DNA from: Notospermus geniculatus
Lineage: Eukaryota > Nemertea > Pilidiophora > Heteronemertea > Lineidae
Direction of reading: 5' to 3'
Length of the DNA: 64,000 nt
NCBI GenBank assembly: GCA_002633025.1
Contig: NMRB01000365.1
Span: forward strand, 154,784 to 218,783
Shown: one piece after another, positions 12,254 to 25,150 of the stretch
How positions within the stretch are numbered: the first letter of the stretch is position 1
Layout: each line of letters opens with the position of its first letter
Notes under the pieces: model-generated
What the model was told of the DNA's origin: nothing
The model's database searches: none
Seen by the model: the letters and a program-made list of their open reading frames with translations, nothing else
Made by a program: the position numbers and the translations under genes

Positions 12254-12910
12254 GGCCCGAACTTATAAAGGATGTCTATCTCTTAGACAAGTCTAACTCG
12301 CCAAGACAAGTCTAAATCAGTCGTCTAGCTTAAACTGCAATTACAGAAGGATGTCTAGCTTAGACATGTCTAAAACTGTCGTCCAAAGATAGACAACGGT
12401 GTCTAAACAACAAAGGAATCACAAAACATGCCAGGGGGCTTGTTTTGTAGTAGTCTAAGCGTGTGGTTCATTCGTAATTTCAAGCTTTATGGTATTAAAC
12501 GGTTCCTAGTGGCCCTAGATTATCTGTGTGAAAAGAAAACGTGGCTGTGAAAAATATTCAAGGAAATATGCCGGAAAATTAGGTGGGCATTTACTTTTGA
12601 CTATGAGTGTACTATCCATCCAGTCACAACAGCAAATAGGCCTTTATGACGAATACCATGCAAATGAGGTCATCTAAGGTATGCCTCTTTACAATTCATT
12701 ATATAATCCTCTCAACAAAGGCAGTACGATCGGCGATACATGTCTAATCACCTGTTGGACTTGACTAGCGAGACCGACGTCCTTGCGTTGTTCGAAATTC
12801 CGATAAACACCGGTGTTTTGGTAGACTTGTCTAACAGTTGTCTTACAAATGTTTAGGCTTAAACAAGTCCAAGTTAGACAGGCGAAAAACACCTTTTATA
12901 AGTTCGGGCC
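12254..12910. repeat. ~660-bp non-autonomous DNA transposon
   Basis: Ends GGCCCGAACTTATAAA and its reverse complement, with further AGACAAGTCTAA-type words inverted inside both ends. No transposase. Confidence 0.7.
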
Positions 12911-15007
12911 CATATGTTTTATGTGGCAGCATTTGGGACGGGGGTGGGGTAACCGACGTTTAACTGTCGTCCATCGGTACCGAGAAGGCTGAACAAACAT
13001 ATTCAAGAGATCACCATAGGGCATGTTTATTTTAAAGCTAACTAGCGAAGTGCCAGTATACCGAACTTGGCAAAAAATGTGTTTTGTATATGTGGTTGTA
13101 TTTTGCAGTATGGAGTCACTGTCACAAGGATTTCGATTAGGCCAGCCTTCTTTAAAACATTGGTGCTCGGACATCTCTAGTGACAATTCAGGAGAGGGGG
13201 GGGGGGATTAAAAATAACAAATTATTTTCAGGCTGTTTTTGTGATTCTCAAATAAAATGCGGATCTCAGAGATGTCGGAGGAAGAAATAAAGATAAATAT
13301 TTATTTGAAAAAAAGTATTTACTTCCTGTTTTTAAACTAACTCACTGCGTGCAAAATCAGAGTGGAGCTTCCGCAGCTGGTCATACAAATCAACTAACCA
13401 GCATGGTCACTTGAAGCAACACAGTAGAAAGAACACCGTAATTGTATTGATGGATAAGCATCATGAACCTGAAGAGGCCGCCACCATTATTCCTGATGGA
13501 GTGTTGAACTCTGGGTACGAGATTGCACCTCCGCTGCCGACTTGGACAAAAACTTAAATGTAAATTTTGGAGTTTGGATCCAAGAGGCTGGGGCTGAATA
13601 AAAAAAAATAATAAAAAAAATATTTGTTTTTCATTTTCAGTCATTTGGACATCGGCGGATCCGAGAATTTGAACAAAAAAAAATATATTTTTTTAAATTT
13701 CGGAAAATACATCGTCGGAGGGTCCGAACACCAAGGTATAAAAAAAGGCTGACCTTAACCCGAAAAAAAAACGGTTCACCCAGCGACAATTCTAATAATA
13801 ATAATGATAATGCCGTTCTTACATACCGGTAGCGCATTTCCAGTTGGACTCATCAATGTGCTTTACATACCCCAACTAAAGGACTGTTCATTCCAATTTC
13901 ATTTCTCCAGTCCCTGGGAGTATTACAGTCCCGGCAGCCGGTTTCAGCGCTTTTGGACTAACATTCGCATAAACCATCACTACCAGCCAGGTACCCCGTT
14001 TACACCTGGGTGGGGTGAAGCAAGTGAGGCAAAGTGACTTGCTCAAGGTCACAAGCGAGCGTGTTTTTTTATCGAACCTATTTCAGTGCAGTGTGTATTT
14101 GAAGGGTTTTCTGAATTGGATCGGACTCGGAGTCAGAATAAGGTGAGTGCGTCCCAATTCAAAAAAAATGATTATATGAAAGTACATCAGAAGATTTGAT
14201 ATAACTAGTGGCCAAGGTAAGTTTGATGTGGCTGAAGGGAGTCAGTGATAAGAACCCCTTATGTTCTCAGGATGAAGAAACCGCACACTTTCCCCACGTT
14301 TCACCTCAGGGGCCGTCCATTCAGTACGTACGCACATCGAGGGGGAGGGGGTTGAAACCAATGAGTGTAGCATGCGTATAGCCTACAGGAGTGTGTGGGG
14401 GGGGGACCTAAAGCAAACGTACGCACTCAGGCGAAGGGCTTTTTTCGCCAAAATGCTCTCTTGATCACAGCTCGGCTGACGATAGTTCCGAGCGCATGAA
14501 CACCATGTACTAAAAGATACATCAGTTAGTCACATGGTCGTCTGCTTATCACACGCCACGATGCGCTCACGAAGTGTCTTTTTAAGCTGTCTGCGTATGA
14601 AGCGACACTCGGGCACGTCGGACGTCCCTCAATGGCAGGATTCACAGTGCGTACGTACACCTACGCGTAAGGGGCGGGGGCGGCGATACCAATGCCTACA
14701 GGTGCGTAAAGGGAGTACAAAAATCGGGGTTTCCATGCGTACGTACTAATTTGACAGCCCCTCAGTGACAAAAAAAACGTAACATACACGTAGTATGAAC
14801 AGACAACGACATGAATAAGGGGGTCGTTCGTTGAGTAACTAAAAACTAGAGAATGAGTTATTACATGTATTTCTGTATATTCTTAGATCAAATGTACGCT
14901 ACATAATAATTGGATGGCGGCTGTTGAGATTAAATTTTCTTGAACAGGACCATGAATCAGTTTCGATCGGGTTTCTTGTCGTTTCTTATAGTTATTACAT
15001 CCTCGTA
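12911..15007. other. Non-coding host stretch with a dispersed retroelement-like tail
   Basis: At about 13980-14070 the segment CACCTGGGTGGGGTGAAGCAA...TTGCTCAAGGTCACAA resembles a widespread dispersed repeat of marine animals (recalled, not checked). Homopolymer A runs occur at 13595-13770. No gene is supported. Confidence 0.4.
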
Positions 15008-15277
15008 TCATCTTCTTTCGTTATTCGCATTCACAGTGGGACTTCCATACACAGTACGAACTAGTACACTCCTTACGATCCTGGCACTTAGTGGGTTTCT
15101 TTGGGGTTCACAATCCGAAGATCGTCGTCGCCGATCTGAACTTAGTGGTGTAGCATCTAGTGATCGTTTGGTAATTGGAACTGTATCATCCTGCGTCAGG
15201 TCTGCACGCTCCAACGGAGTGGCCAGAATCACTCCAACAACGAGCACGATCACGGCGAGAGTCAGCAGACGAGACAT
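15008..15277 (-). CDS. Candidate secreted peptide (prohormone-like) precursor
   Basis: From the ATG at 15277 the 89-codon frame begins with a textbook signal peptide (MSRLLTLAVIVLVVGVILA) with a predicted cut before TPLE. It then has two basic cleavage sites, a KR near residue 38 and RRRR near residue 50, so a processed peptide could be released. The tail has a single cysteine and ends in ...NNERR. Just upstream on this strand TTTTGTACAG/GT ATG looks like a 3' splice site in front of the start codon. A longer frame reaches an ATG at 15328 but would bury the signal peptide. No amidation Gly precedes the basic sites. It could be a neuropeptide, toxin-like or antimicrobial precursor; family not recognised. 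Confidence 0.4.
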   Translation of the reverse strand: MSRLLTLAVIVLVVGVILATPLERADLTQDDTVPITKRSLDATPLSSDRRRRSSDCEPQRNPLSARIVRSVLVRTVYGSPTVNANNERR

Positions 15278-15329
15278 ACCTGTACAAAATTTATTTTCAT
15301 CAATGAAAGCAGAAACGAAAATATACACC

Positions 15330-18300
15330 AGGGGTCATATTCATGAAGCCTTCGCAACTTTGCGTGGAGGCAAATGTATTGTAAGGCAGTCAGTGAACAA
15401 AAGGGGACACTGTTGGAAATTTTTGTAATATTTCTACAGAAATTGCCTGCAGCAGAGTTTCAGGAACTTCTGTAAATTTATATATGGTGTGATTTATGTG
15501 TTCCTGGCAGTCATGTGACTTGTGATCATCATGTGACCTTTTCAAGATGGCAGCGCCAATACAGAATATGAAAATACTGGTCACTCATGCGCGAAATGTG
15601 CGCTGCTCTATGAATGCAGACGACGGTCGGTGGGCCTTCACATAACCATTCCATCCTAGGTATACCTTTGTGTCTCCCAACTTCTATTGGTAGCTTATGA
15701 TTACATTGGGTTTGATGGCGAGCTTTCAGTTGGTAGAAAATTTAATGACAGTAGTGCAAACAAAGCAGCTGACTTTTCATTTAACTTTAAAACAGGTGAA
15801 TAACTACACGCTATTTACAAACCTAAATAAATATCAGTTCAAACTACATGTAATTATATTAAAAAACTATCGAATATTACGACAAACAGCCTCCCATTAG
15901 TCTTTTGTGGATCCACTTTCTAAATAATAACACGTGTACACACCACCGATAAGTATGCTTCATGTTTAATTAGTTTTCTGACTACTCTCGCGCAGCCAGC
16001 CGTTTTGTTCCACGGTGTTCCTCCACTAAAGCCACCAGGGTTGGCCGCATAGAAACTCCGCTAGCGCTAGCAGAGCCCATCTGCCGATAGTGCTGTACAT
16101 TTTCCCATGCATTTTAACACCGATAGGCTGTCGAAGCACTAGCGGAGTTTCTATGCGGCTACCCCAGCACGTTAGTTCATACCGCAAGCAATGTTCGAAT
16201 CCACGTATTTGAATTATCTTAGTCATCAATAGGCACGGAGATTGTTGCTGCACATAAAAAGGATGAGTTAAAGTACAGTACCTTACCTGATGAAGGGTTA
16301 GTAAAGGTATCACAGCGTGTCAGACTTCTCAAGTGATGAAAAGAATGACGACCATTTTTACTGAGAATCTGCCGCTTAGATCAGGTGGTTCAGTATGACC
16401 AATCAAAAGGCGTCCTCAAAAATAAAGTCGAAAATTTCACAAAAACCTCGAAGCCGGTGAAATAAGTTCTTTTTGGGGGGAGGGGGGAGCGCTTTGACGT
16501 CAAACGCTTTGAATATGCATCAAAAGTCAACAGCTGAGGTGAGAGGAAAAGGGCGAAAAGTCGGGGACAAAATTGAACAATGCTAAGGGTGATGATTTTA
16601 GTGGTGAGAAGACTGAAGGCGTGAAATTTCGGAGGCGCATTGTGCAAAATCTGCCGCTTCAAAATCAATGGGAATAGTACAAAATGTACATCTTGACCTA
16701 CTGAATTTGAAAACGTCATTAACCCATTTCAACAAATTTTGAATGGAACCTCGTCCCCAGTGTTTACATTCGCATATTTGCACAGGTGTTGCATATGGCT
16801 GGAGCACGGCTTTGCCTGGAGGCTAGATTCACTCTCTATGGAAGGTACCACCAAAAATGTAAACAAACCCGCGAGCCATTCGCTTTAACTCTAACGTCCA
16901 CCTTAAGCTTTTGTATTCTGCTTTGCAAACAATAGTTAAAGCGATGTGTCAGCCAAAAAATTGAATGCAAAAGGGGACGAATCTTTGTTTACAAACACTC
17001 ATTTCCTGCATTCTGATTGGCTGTGAGGGCAATGTTTACAAACATCATCCTTCTGTTTACTAAACGACTGTTGAGGAAGCTTCTAGAAAACGGCCCTTAG
17101 TGTCGCAAGTTGAAAACGGTGTGTCCTTTTAACCCTTTCGTGGTGGACTTATTTAGCAGCGGAATACCCCTAAGTGGTAGACTTATTTAGCAGCAAGTCC
17201 TAGAAACAGCAAACTTTTAGTTAAAAATTCACTGACAGAAAATGGATGCACCTATGGTTATGAAATTTCACATCCATATACTAGGATAATCTCTCTGTGG
17301 AAAGTTGGTGTTTCTGTGGTTGTCACTCCTCTGCTGTGTTGCCATGGTAACCATTTTTGGGTGGTTTCTGTGAATTTATGATTTTTCTGTAATTTCTTAC
17401 AGATTTCCTTTCCAATAAATGCACTGTTGGTGTATAATGATGTGTTGACATAGTACTCTCAGTTCCTGCCAGATTGTTCTGAAAAAAAGTGCTTTTATTT
17501 CCTGCTTTTGATGTTTTTTCATCGACGTGAATGACCCAGATTTCTCAAACTTCTTCAAAAATCTCTTACTGACTTTGTTCCCCACATTTTTCTTCAAATT
17601 TCCACACTGGCATAGGCCTTTACTAATTATATTCATAGTCTGCTGCTACTAAGTAGTGGTGGAGCACACCTTGCCACCACCCTGGCAGGCAGGGTTTGGT
17701 TTACCCCCCCCCCCCTGCAGCATGACCCAGGATGCCCTGTCATGCCAGTGTATCATGCATGCATCACACACACATCGTCAGGCACACAACAGATGAATAC
17801 AGTCCATCATTATCGCTTTCTAGCTCTGATTCATAGTCCGAATCCGCTAAAATGCGGTCCAAAACATTGCATGTACTTACCCTTTAAGGCATTGTTCTGG
17901 CTTCCCACTCAAAAGGGCCTAAACCCCCCAAAAACAGCCCAAAAAATCAGAAAAATTATCCACATGGCAGCTACATGAATACTGAATACAGCCAGCGCCG
18001 CCTGTACTAAGAGTGACGAACTACGATCATTCTGGCAGTGCTCTTCAATGGGCTATTGTGTGGTCGCATTTATTCGCCCGCCACCAGATGGCAGGTCAGT
18101 TTCATGGTCGCATAAATGCGCCCGCCACCACAAAGTTATCAGATATTTTAGAAAATATGACTCAATAAATTTGGTAACTGAACCGAACATGCGATGAAAT
18201 AAGTGTCATGATGTGACTGTTGTAAATATTGCAATCTGCGGCCCTAAGAGGAAATGCGCGGAAATTTGAGACGAAGGAGTCAGTAACAGCTGGAGAAATG

Positions 18301-18700
18301 ACAGTGTACAAATATCGATGACGCTGTACACACAGCAGCCATAATGTGTACAAGTCACAAACCACAGATAAACGTCACCATCAATTATTTCCAAATGGCC
18401 CCCTTGGATCCGCCACTGGATGTTGAGGTTAGTAAAAGCCGTAGCAAGGGTGCAGTTGTCAACAATCTTTTATTCAATCAAGGCTAATCTTTCACACATG
18501 AATAAAAATAATCACAGTAAAACTTCTTTGGTTGTAATCCCGACAAAATATCCTTTCCAAAGTTGTATAATCATACAGTGTTTACTGTCCAGGTCCTGTA
18601 TATTTCAAAGAAAGACTGCCATCCGACTTACTTGAGCACGCCTGACGAAGTTTTGGTGGTAAACCCCATGTCAGGAACTCGGAAGGCCACTTTAATCAGA
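15330..18700. other. Non-coding host stretch
   Basis: Apart from the MITE at 16045-16158 I see no gene. Several 60-110 codon frames exist without recognisable features. Around 17120-17210 GTGGTGGACTTATTTAGCAGC recurs twice. Confidence 0.4.
16045..16158. repeat. Short MITE (114 bp)
   Basis: CCGCATAGAAACTCCGCTAG and its exact reverse complement form the two ends. No coding capacity. Confidence 0.8.
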
Positions 18701-18719
18701 CGAACTTCATAGTGACACA

Positions 18720-19130
18720 CATTTTTTTTAAAAAATTGTGATCAAAAAAATTTTTTTTGATTTTTTTTTTTAAAATCGTGATCCTCACATCACAAATTTT
18801 TTTTTTACAAATTTTTTTTTAAAAATCTACTGTCCCAGTTTCAAATAATTTTTTTTCTTATCTCGTGATCAAAAAATTTTTTTTTGATTTTTTTTTAAAA
18901 AATCGTGATCCCCACATCACAATTTTTTTTTTTACAAATTTTTTTTTAAAAATCGTGATCCCCACATCACAAATTTTTTTTTTACAAAATTTTTTTTTAA
19001 AAATCTACTGTCCCAGTTTCAAATAATTTTTTTTTCTTATCTCCTCATATACAAGGAGATCGTCTGATATGAGTTAACTCATATCAGGCGAACTTCATAT
19101 ATGTGTGAATCAAGGTCAAAAGTTTCTGAA
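18720..19130. repeat. AT-homopolymer repeat with AAAATCGTGATC and CACATCAC words
   Basis: A ~120-bp unit made of poly(T)/poly(A) runs, AATCGTGATC, CACATCAC and CTACTGTCCCAGTTTCAAAT is repeated about 2.5 times. The unit can fold on itself. It is probably a degenerate tandem array. Confidence 0.7.
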
Positions 19131-20040
19131 AAAAAAATCAACATCCGATTTTTAAAAAAAATCCGGTGTCCGGAAATCTCTCTTTATAAGCTGCTCAGGT
19201 AGCTATAGTCTGTTCTCAGTTTTTGTGTGCATTGCTGAGTTGTGTATTTCTAAGCTTTCCTATCAAGTCGGTGTGTTCAAGTATTAGAAAATTTCTCCTC
19301 AGGTTGTCTTTTGATTCCAAACAGGGTGTTATCTTTTCATAGAAACAGCTGACGTCAGAGTTTTAGTAGAGTGGGAATTTCCATGCTGCATCCACTAAAT
19401 GAGTCATCCTGCAGGTTGTGATAAAATCTGGACAGAGTACAGTCAAGGTGACCACATGTGGTCATAAGGATATCACTTCATTTCACTGATTAATTGGTCT
19501 GACAACTTCTCCCTTTGTGGGGTGTTTGCCGCTATGCTCTCTGTGGAAATAGACTTTAGTTAAAAATTACAAAAAACATGTTTTTCGATTAAGGGGCACC
19601 ATGTTTCTATCTGTTTGTAGTGCATTTATTGGGTGTAAATCCAACCGTTTAAAACTTAGTTGTACATCCGGTCTCAATTCTCCTGCACAAAGTTCAGTTC
19701 TGGGTTTAACGATAAAGTTTTAAAAGCGCATAAAATTTTTTCCCCAAGTGGGATTGATGGGGATTTTTACTATGTGATTGAGGAGTCTTCAACAGACACA
19801 GTGACACATGTTTCATTTATGCATTATTTTTTTCTGGGTTTAACCCTTCTTCTACCAGTCTATAAGGCCTTTACTACACCTTTAGCTGCCAGTCTGAGTG
19901 GATGCTTGAAATGCTTGACCAGGAAATCAAGTGAGCATCCGACCTTATGTCATTAACCTTATGCAATAACATGGTGAGTGATTTCAGAACATAGGCCAAT
20001 GTGTGAACGGTATTCAGACCAGTACACATTCAAGCCAGCA
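19131..20040. other. Non-coding host stretch
   Basis: A 98-codon frame at 19660-19956 has no recognisable features. Nothing else is supported. Confidence 0.35.
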
Positions 20041-20042
20041 AC

Positions 20043-20415
20043 ATGGTGCAACTTACCACTGAGCAAAGAGTGTTTGTGGTAACAAAATTCCGTGAAAACA
20101 AGTGCTTGCAAGCCACTCAAGATGCATTTAGGGACGCCTTCCCAGAGAGAGATCCATGTTTAGGTGTGATCCTGATAACTTTGACTCCAAATTTCGCTCC
20201 AAGATTACGAACTGTTACAAATGGATTTGGACATGCCATTTTAAAAACAATGACACTCCATGATGCATGACTGAAGGAATGTCATTGTCGTATCATTGGA
20301 AAGCATACTGAGCCAGGTTTACGGGGAACCCATTGTTACAGTGGTACACCTCTTGGGTTGGTCATACTGACCCCCTTTTCACAGGATTAGGTTTTTTCTC
20401 TGACACCCTGTACAT
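20043..20415 (+). pseudogene. Fragment of a transposon with DUF4817-type N-terminal helix-turn-helix
   Basis: The frame starting at 20043 reads MVQLTTEQRVFVVTKFRE followed by FRDAFPERDPC. This fits the N-terminal helix-turn-helix domain (DUF4817) found on many invertebrate Tc/mariner-like and other transposases. After about residue 38 the match is lost and the frame ends at 20270, so no DDE domain is present. The stretch ends near TCTGACACCCTGTAC (about 20400), which looks like a transposon terminus. It is a broken remnant. Confidence 0.45.
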
Positions 20416-20419
20416 GTAG

Positions 20420-21930
20420 TATATATAATAGGAAATATAACATAATGCTCGAGTTTTTTACTTTACTTTACTTTTTTTTTTAAATTGTCCTTTGGACATT
20501 ATTTACTGCGTAAAAGTGTCCCAGGACGTCACAATCTAGGGATAATTGACCTCTGGACATTTTAATCTGCGGATACTTCGCACAAGGTTAAGGTGCCCAC
20601 CTGATTCTTAAAACTAGGAAAAGTGTCCACGTTTTGGTATTCGGTAAGAACATTTAAAGCCCCCCGGTGGATATTTCCTGTCAGTCAAATTTGTCTGTTA
20701 AATAGGCCTCTTCCGTCTCCGTTTCTCAGTATGTTTACAAGTCATTCATGTCACTGCATTGGTTGACGAGAAACGAAAATCAGCTAGGTGTAGCGCAGCA
20801 CGTCAGAATTGCTTCAAAGATTTGAAAAAGAAAAAAAAAGTTCCATCGGGGAATCGAACTCGCTCTCTATGGTTCTTTCGTCCTACGACCGATCACGAAA
20901 AGATTATAGTCCTGGCTCCGGTACCATGTCAATTACATTCAAATTACACAAAAACATACCAGGTATGGAAATGTTAACCAAACTTTTCTGAAAGCCCTCA
21001 TCATATGTAACAAGAAAATGACACATTTGGCTCTAAGAGAAACATGTACGCGACCCCCCCCCCCCCAGCCAGGACTAATAGGCCCTTATACCTCGTTACT
21101 TATTAATTTCACTTGAACGGACAATTAAATCGGGGGACATAAATTCTGCCAAAATTCTGGCAAGTGGCGCGGGCTGAGGAACTCGAGTGCGGGGAGAACT
21201 AGTTCGTTCTCGCCTAATCTGAACACAACACGGCATTCATCTGATGAAGCGAGTGAGGATACTTTGTATATCAAGGATGAAGAAGCTCACCTTCAAATTT
21301 TAGCGACTCTCTCCACGTAACTTTTCAGTCGGCAACATATAGGCAAGACAGTTTTTTGGATTTAAATTACGTTGTAATATGTAAAATGTAATTCGTTTCC
21401 CAATGGCCATCTTTATTCACTTCCGCACACGTTTTTCAAAATCTTTTGTATCTGTCTGCTGTTTGATTTGTTGAAGGCCTACTGCTCCGGTCAATCGGTA
21501 TCGTGAACTACCCCCCCCCCCCTAGATTCACCTTTGGTACAATAAAATAGAGTTAACTCTTTGACATCGGGCCATTATTGAAAAAAACGTCTTTCTTGCA
21601 ATGTTTTAACCGTTTATAGACAATACCACGCTCGTCATTTAGGTCCCCAATGCTACATGACGTTCACGCTCAGTCGCGTTTTGAACAGGCGAGCACTGCC
21701 ATTCAACAGGGTCAATTTTAAGCACACTGCCGTGCAAATAATGTCTTCAAATGTTTCCCGGTGGTGTGGCGTACTAACTGGATATGTAGGCCTATAATAT
21801 GACAAAAGCCCTTTCCAACAACGTCAATCACAGTGACACAGCCAATTAGAAAGTATTTTTACTCGATTTTTGAAAAAAATGTTGCTAAATTCGCGGTTAA
21901 GAGAGGGGGCGTTAGCTATATTTACAGCAT
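20420..21930. other. Non-coding host stretch
   Basis: A minus-strand B-box-like word (GAGTTCGATTCC, about 20848) suggests another tRNA-related fragment. C homopolymers lie at 21055 and 21510. No gene is supported. Confidence 0.35.
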
Positions 21931-21934
21931 ATAG

Positions 21935-22200
21935 GGAGCGCGGTGGCATAATGGTTAGGGCTGTGGACTCGTGATCGGAAGGTCGCGGGTTCGATCCCCG
22001 GCCGTGCCACTCTGTAACTCTCAACTGGCCTGAAATGTCCATCGTGTGCGCTATATTGTGGCTGCCCTTTGGTTTCTACAGAAAGGTTTCTGAATCATAG
22101 GCTGGGGTAATAATGTGTGAAGCGCTTAGAGAGCGTAATACGCTATGAAGCGCTATATAAGAACTCACCATTATTATTATTATTATTATTATTATTATAC
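21935..22200 (+). repeat. tRNA-derived SINE with (ATT)n tail
   Basis: The 5' part (about 21937-22010) has an A box TGGCATAATGGTTAGGG and a B box GGTTCGATCC. The body ends with TGAAGCGCTATATAAGAACTC and then (ATT) repeats at 22170-22198. This tail is typical of tRNA-derived SINEs of marine invertebrates. The acceptor stem does not pair, so it is not a tRNA gene. Confidence 0.8.
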
Positions 22201-22503
22201 CTGAGTGACAAGGCGTTCAACGTATGGAAAATTTCATTTTATTTCATTTGCACGTAATTTCAGGTCAATCGGACCAATAATAACGGAGTTATGAGCAAAA
22301 GAATGAGTTATCGCGGCATTGCATCCTTGGGCGTCAAAGAGTTAAGAGTCACGCCCAATTCACTTACAGCTCAGAAACATCCGATGAAGATTCACATTCA
22401 AAACCTTGTCAAGGATTTGACATTGGTTCAAGATTCACAACAAAATAATCTGACTAGAAAATCGGTCAAGATTCTCTTGATTTCCAACACACCAAATGGT
22501 GTC

Positions 22504-24030
22504 TGCTCTATTCGCCTTATATCAATTCGCCTTTTCCCATTTCGCCTTCAAAAAGTATACATTTCGCCTTTTCCCGATTCGCCATCTCTCATTTCGCCTT
22601 CTCCTACTTCGCCTTATCTTATCTCACCTTTGGCTACATTCGACTTTTCCTATTTTGCCTTCGTTTTATTTCGCCTTTTTTGGTCATTTCTATTTTTGCC
22701 TTCATCTTAATTTGCCTTTATCTTATTTTGCCTCTTCTTACTCTGCCTTGTCCTAATCCGCATTTGTCTATATTTGCCTTACTTCTAATTCGCCTTCTTT
22801 CATTTCGCCTTTGTCTTTATTCGCCCTATTCCTAATTTGCCTTTATCCTATTTTGCCTTGTTTTATCTTGCCTTTTTTCATATCACCTTTTCCCTTCCTG
22901 CCTATGTTTTATTTCGCCTCTTCTCAAGTGGCCATTTCTATTTTTGCCTTCATCTTAATTTGCCTTTATCTTATTTTGCCTCTTCTTATTCTGCCTTGTC
23001 CTAATTCGCATTTGTCAAAATTTGCCTTACTTCTAATTCGCCTTCTTTCATTTCGCCTTTGTCTTTATTCGCCCTATTCTTAATTTGCCTTCTTCCTATT
23101 TGCCTTGTCCTTTTTTGCCTGTTTCATTTTTGCCTTTCCTGTATTGGCCTTTTCTATTTTTGCCTTTTTATCTTATTTTGTCTTTTTTTATTCGCCTTTT
23201 CTCATCTTATTTTCATATCCATTCACCATATATCTACATGTATTACATTTCTATTCTCGTCGTACCGTTATAAAACATTTCATGTACCAGATACCCATTT
23301 GTAAGGTATTGTAGGTGTCAAAATATTCTAATGCTGGGATTACTTGAGACGTCCGACTCCATAACAAGGTTGGTCAGCACACACCATAATGATAATAAAT
23401 AATAAATCGTCTCCAATACTTTGCAAATTTTCGACCCCAACCGGAGTCTTCCTCAGGTACTTTCTAGTAAGGATCCAGGTAATGAAACTTTAACAATCGT
23501 TTAACAGCACGACGAGGTGATATGAGAAATGACGAAATGAGTAAAGCGGTGAAATACAAAAAAGGCAACGGCAGAATAGGATAAAGGCGAATTATGAGAA
23601 GAAGAAACAGGATGAGGCGAGATGAGATAAAGGCGGATTGGAATTAAGGCCAGTAAAGACAAAGGCAGAGTAGAACAAAGGCAAGATATGCGAAGGCGAA
23701 TTGAGAAAAGGCGAAATTGATAATGGCAAAATGAGTGAAGGCAAATTAAGATGATGGTGAAATGAGACAAAGGCGAATCAAGAAAAGGCAAGAAGAGAAA
23801 AGGCAAAATGGTACAAAAGCAAAGTAGGACAAAGGTGAATTAAAGGAAGGCGAAGTAGGATGAGGCAAGACGAGATGAAGGCGAGTTTAGAGAAAGGCGA
23901 ATTAAGACAAAGGCAGAATAGAACAAAGGCAAGATATGCGAAGGCGAATTGAGAAAAGGCGAAATCGATAATGGCAAAATGAGAAAAGGCAAAATGGGAC
24001 AAGGCGAAATGAGATAAGGCGAATAGAGCA
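22504..24030. mobile_element. Foldback (FB/TU-like) element made of 15-bp TTCGCCTT repeats, copy 1
   Basis: The left arm (22504-23220) is a pyrimidine-rich series of degenerate 15-bp units of the type TTCGCCTTTTCCCAT. The right arm (about 23520-24030) is the same series inverted (AAGGCGAAATGAGAA). The ends TGCTCTATTCGCCTTAT and its reverse complement are exact. The middle holds part of the CGACCCCAACCGG foldback family (23425-23460). Long inverted repeats built of short tandem repeats define foldback elements such as Drosophila FB and sea urchin TU. Long frames in the arms are only absence of stops in biased DNA. Confidence 0.85.
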
Positions 24031-24624
24031 TGTACCCACCAAATAGGCATAGTCAAAGCCAGAGATTGTATGTTAAATGTGACCAGGTGTGAAGGGAAAG
24101 AATGTCCTAGGAAAAACTGTCCGGGGAACAAAAGATCCTATTGTTACATTCTAATCTCTGACAATAGGTTTCTATACCCATGCCGCTTAATCCATCATTC
24201 AACAATAGAAGTGGACACTTTTTACAGGGGACACTATTTACTGCTACACCGGCACCAGTGTGGCTATTCAAATCTTGGGATACGCTGGGGAAGAAGTTCC
24301 GGCACGTCACACTCGAGCAGACGACGCATCAGAAAATCGTCGCTTACTCCTTCAGTTTAAAATGTTATGAACTTTAATAACGTCACATAACAATGTCGAG
24401 TTATGCCCCTTCCATTATGATTGCCTTTATCGCGGGATTATTGCATATTCGTGTCTATTTCACACAAAATACAAGCATAACCCCATGTTCACACGCATTT
24501 TGCCATTTTGCAAGGGTTCGCCGTGGATCGGGGACGGAGTCCTTCAGCATGGCATCAGGACGGTAAATTCAGATTATTATATTATGTCTGGATCGTCTCC
24601 AAATTTTCAGCATAGGCGCGTCTA
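24031..24624. other. Non-coding host stretch
   Basis: Two overlapping short frames (24070-24377) have no recognisable features. No gene is called. Confidence 0.35.
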
Positions 24625-25150
24625 AAGCATGGCGCACAAGAGCGACAAAATCAAGGCGACTGCCGACAAGACTGCCAAAACGACCAGAAGTCTGATAAAT
24701 TTGACCCCATGTCTGCGGCAAATCGTCGTCCCAACCGACTGGTCGCTTTGGTCGACCGACTAATCAGTTTTCATCGCCTACCTGATCGTTGTATCATATA
24801 CGGACTATTTATGCTATGACGAAACCTCCCCTCAAAAACATATTTGCGCTCGGCGACTGAAGATCCTGGCGACCAAAATTCAACATGTTGAACCTTGGTC
24901 GCCAAGGCCGATTATCTTCGCAACTTGTCGGCCGACCAGGAAAAAGATCGGCAAACTAATGCGATGCGGCCTGACGATGGTCTGTGGCCTACGTCGCTCC
25001 GGGAGGTCGTCTATCATTTGCGGATTCTTCACAAAAATGGCCGGCAGTGTGGTCGGCGAGCGACGTCGCTAGCGATGGTCTCCTACGACGTCGCCAGCGA
25101 TGGTCTCGTCGGCAGTCGCCTTGATTTTGTCGCTCGTGTGCGCCATGCTT
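24625..25150. repeat. ~525-bp MITE with 43-bp terminal inverted repeats
   Basis: The ends AAGCATGGCGCACA...GGCGACTGCCGAC (24625-24667) and 25108-25150 are inverted copies with about one mismatch in 43. The interior is rich in GTCG/CGAC words. An 85-codon frame inside is not supported. Confidence 0.85.

Noticed and set aside
21937-22010. Functional tRNA gene
   Set aside because: A and B boxes are present but the acceptor stem does not pair and a SINE body with (ATT)n follows.
22291-24131. Many overlapping long frames in all phases
   Set aside because: They arise because the pyrimidine- or purine-rich 15-bp repeats rarely contain stops; frames are Leu/Phe/Ser/Pro strings with no conserved core.
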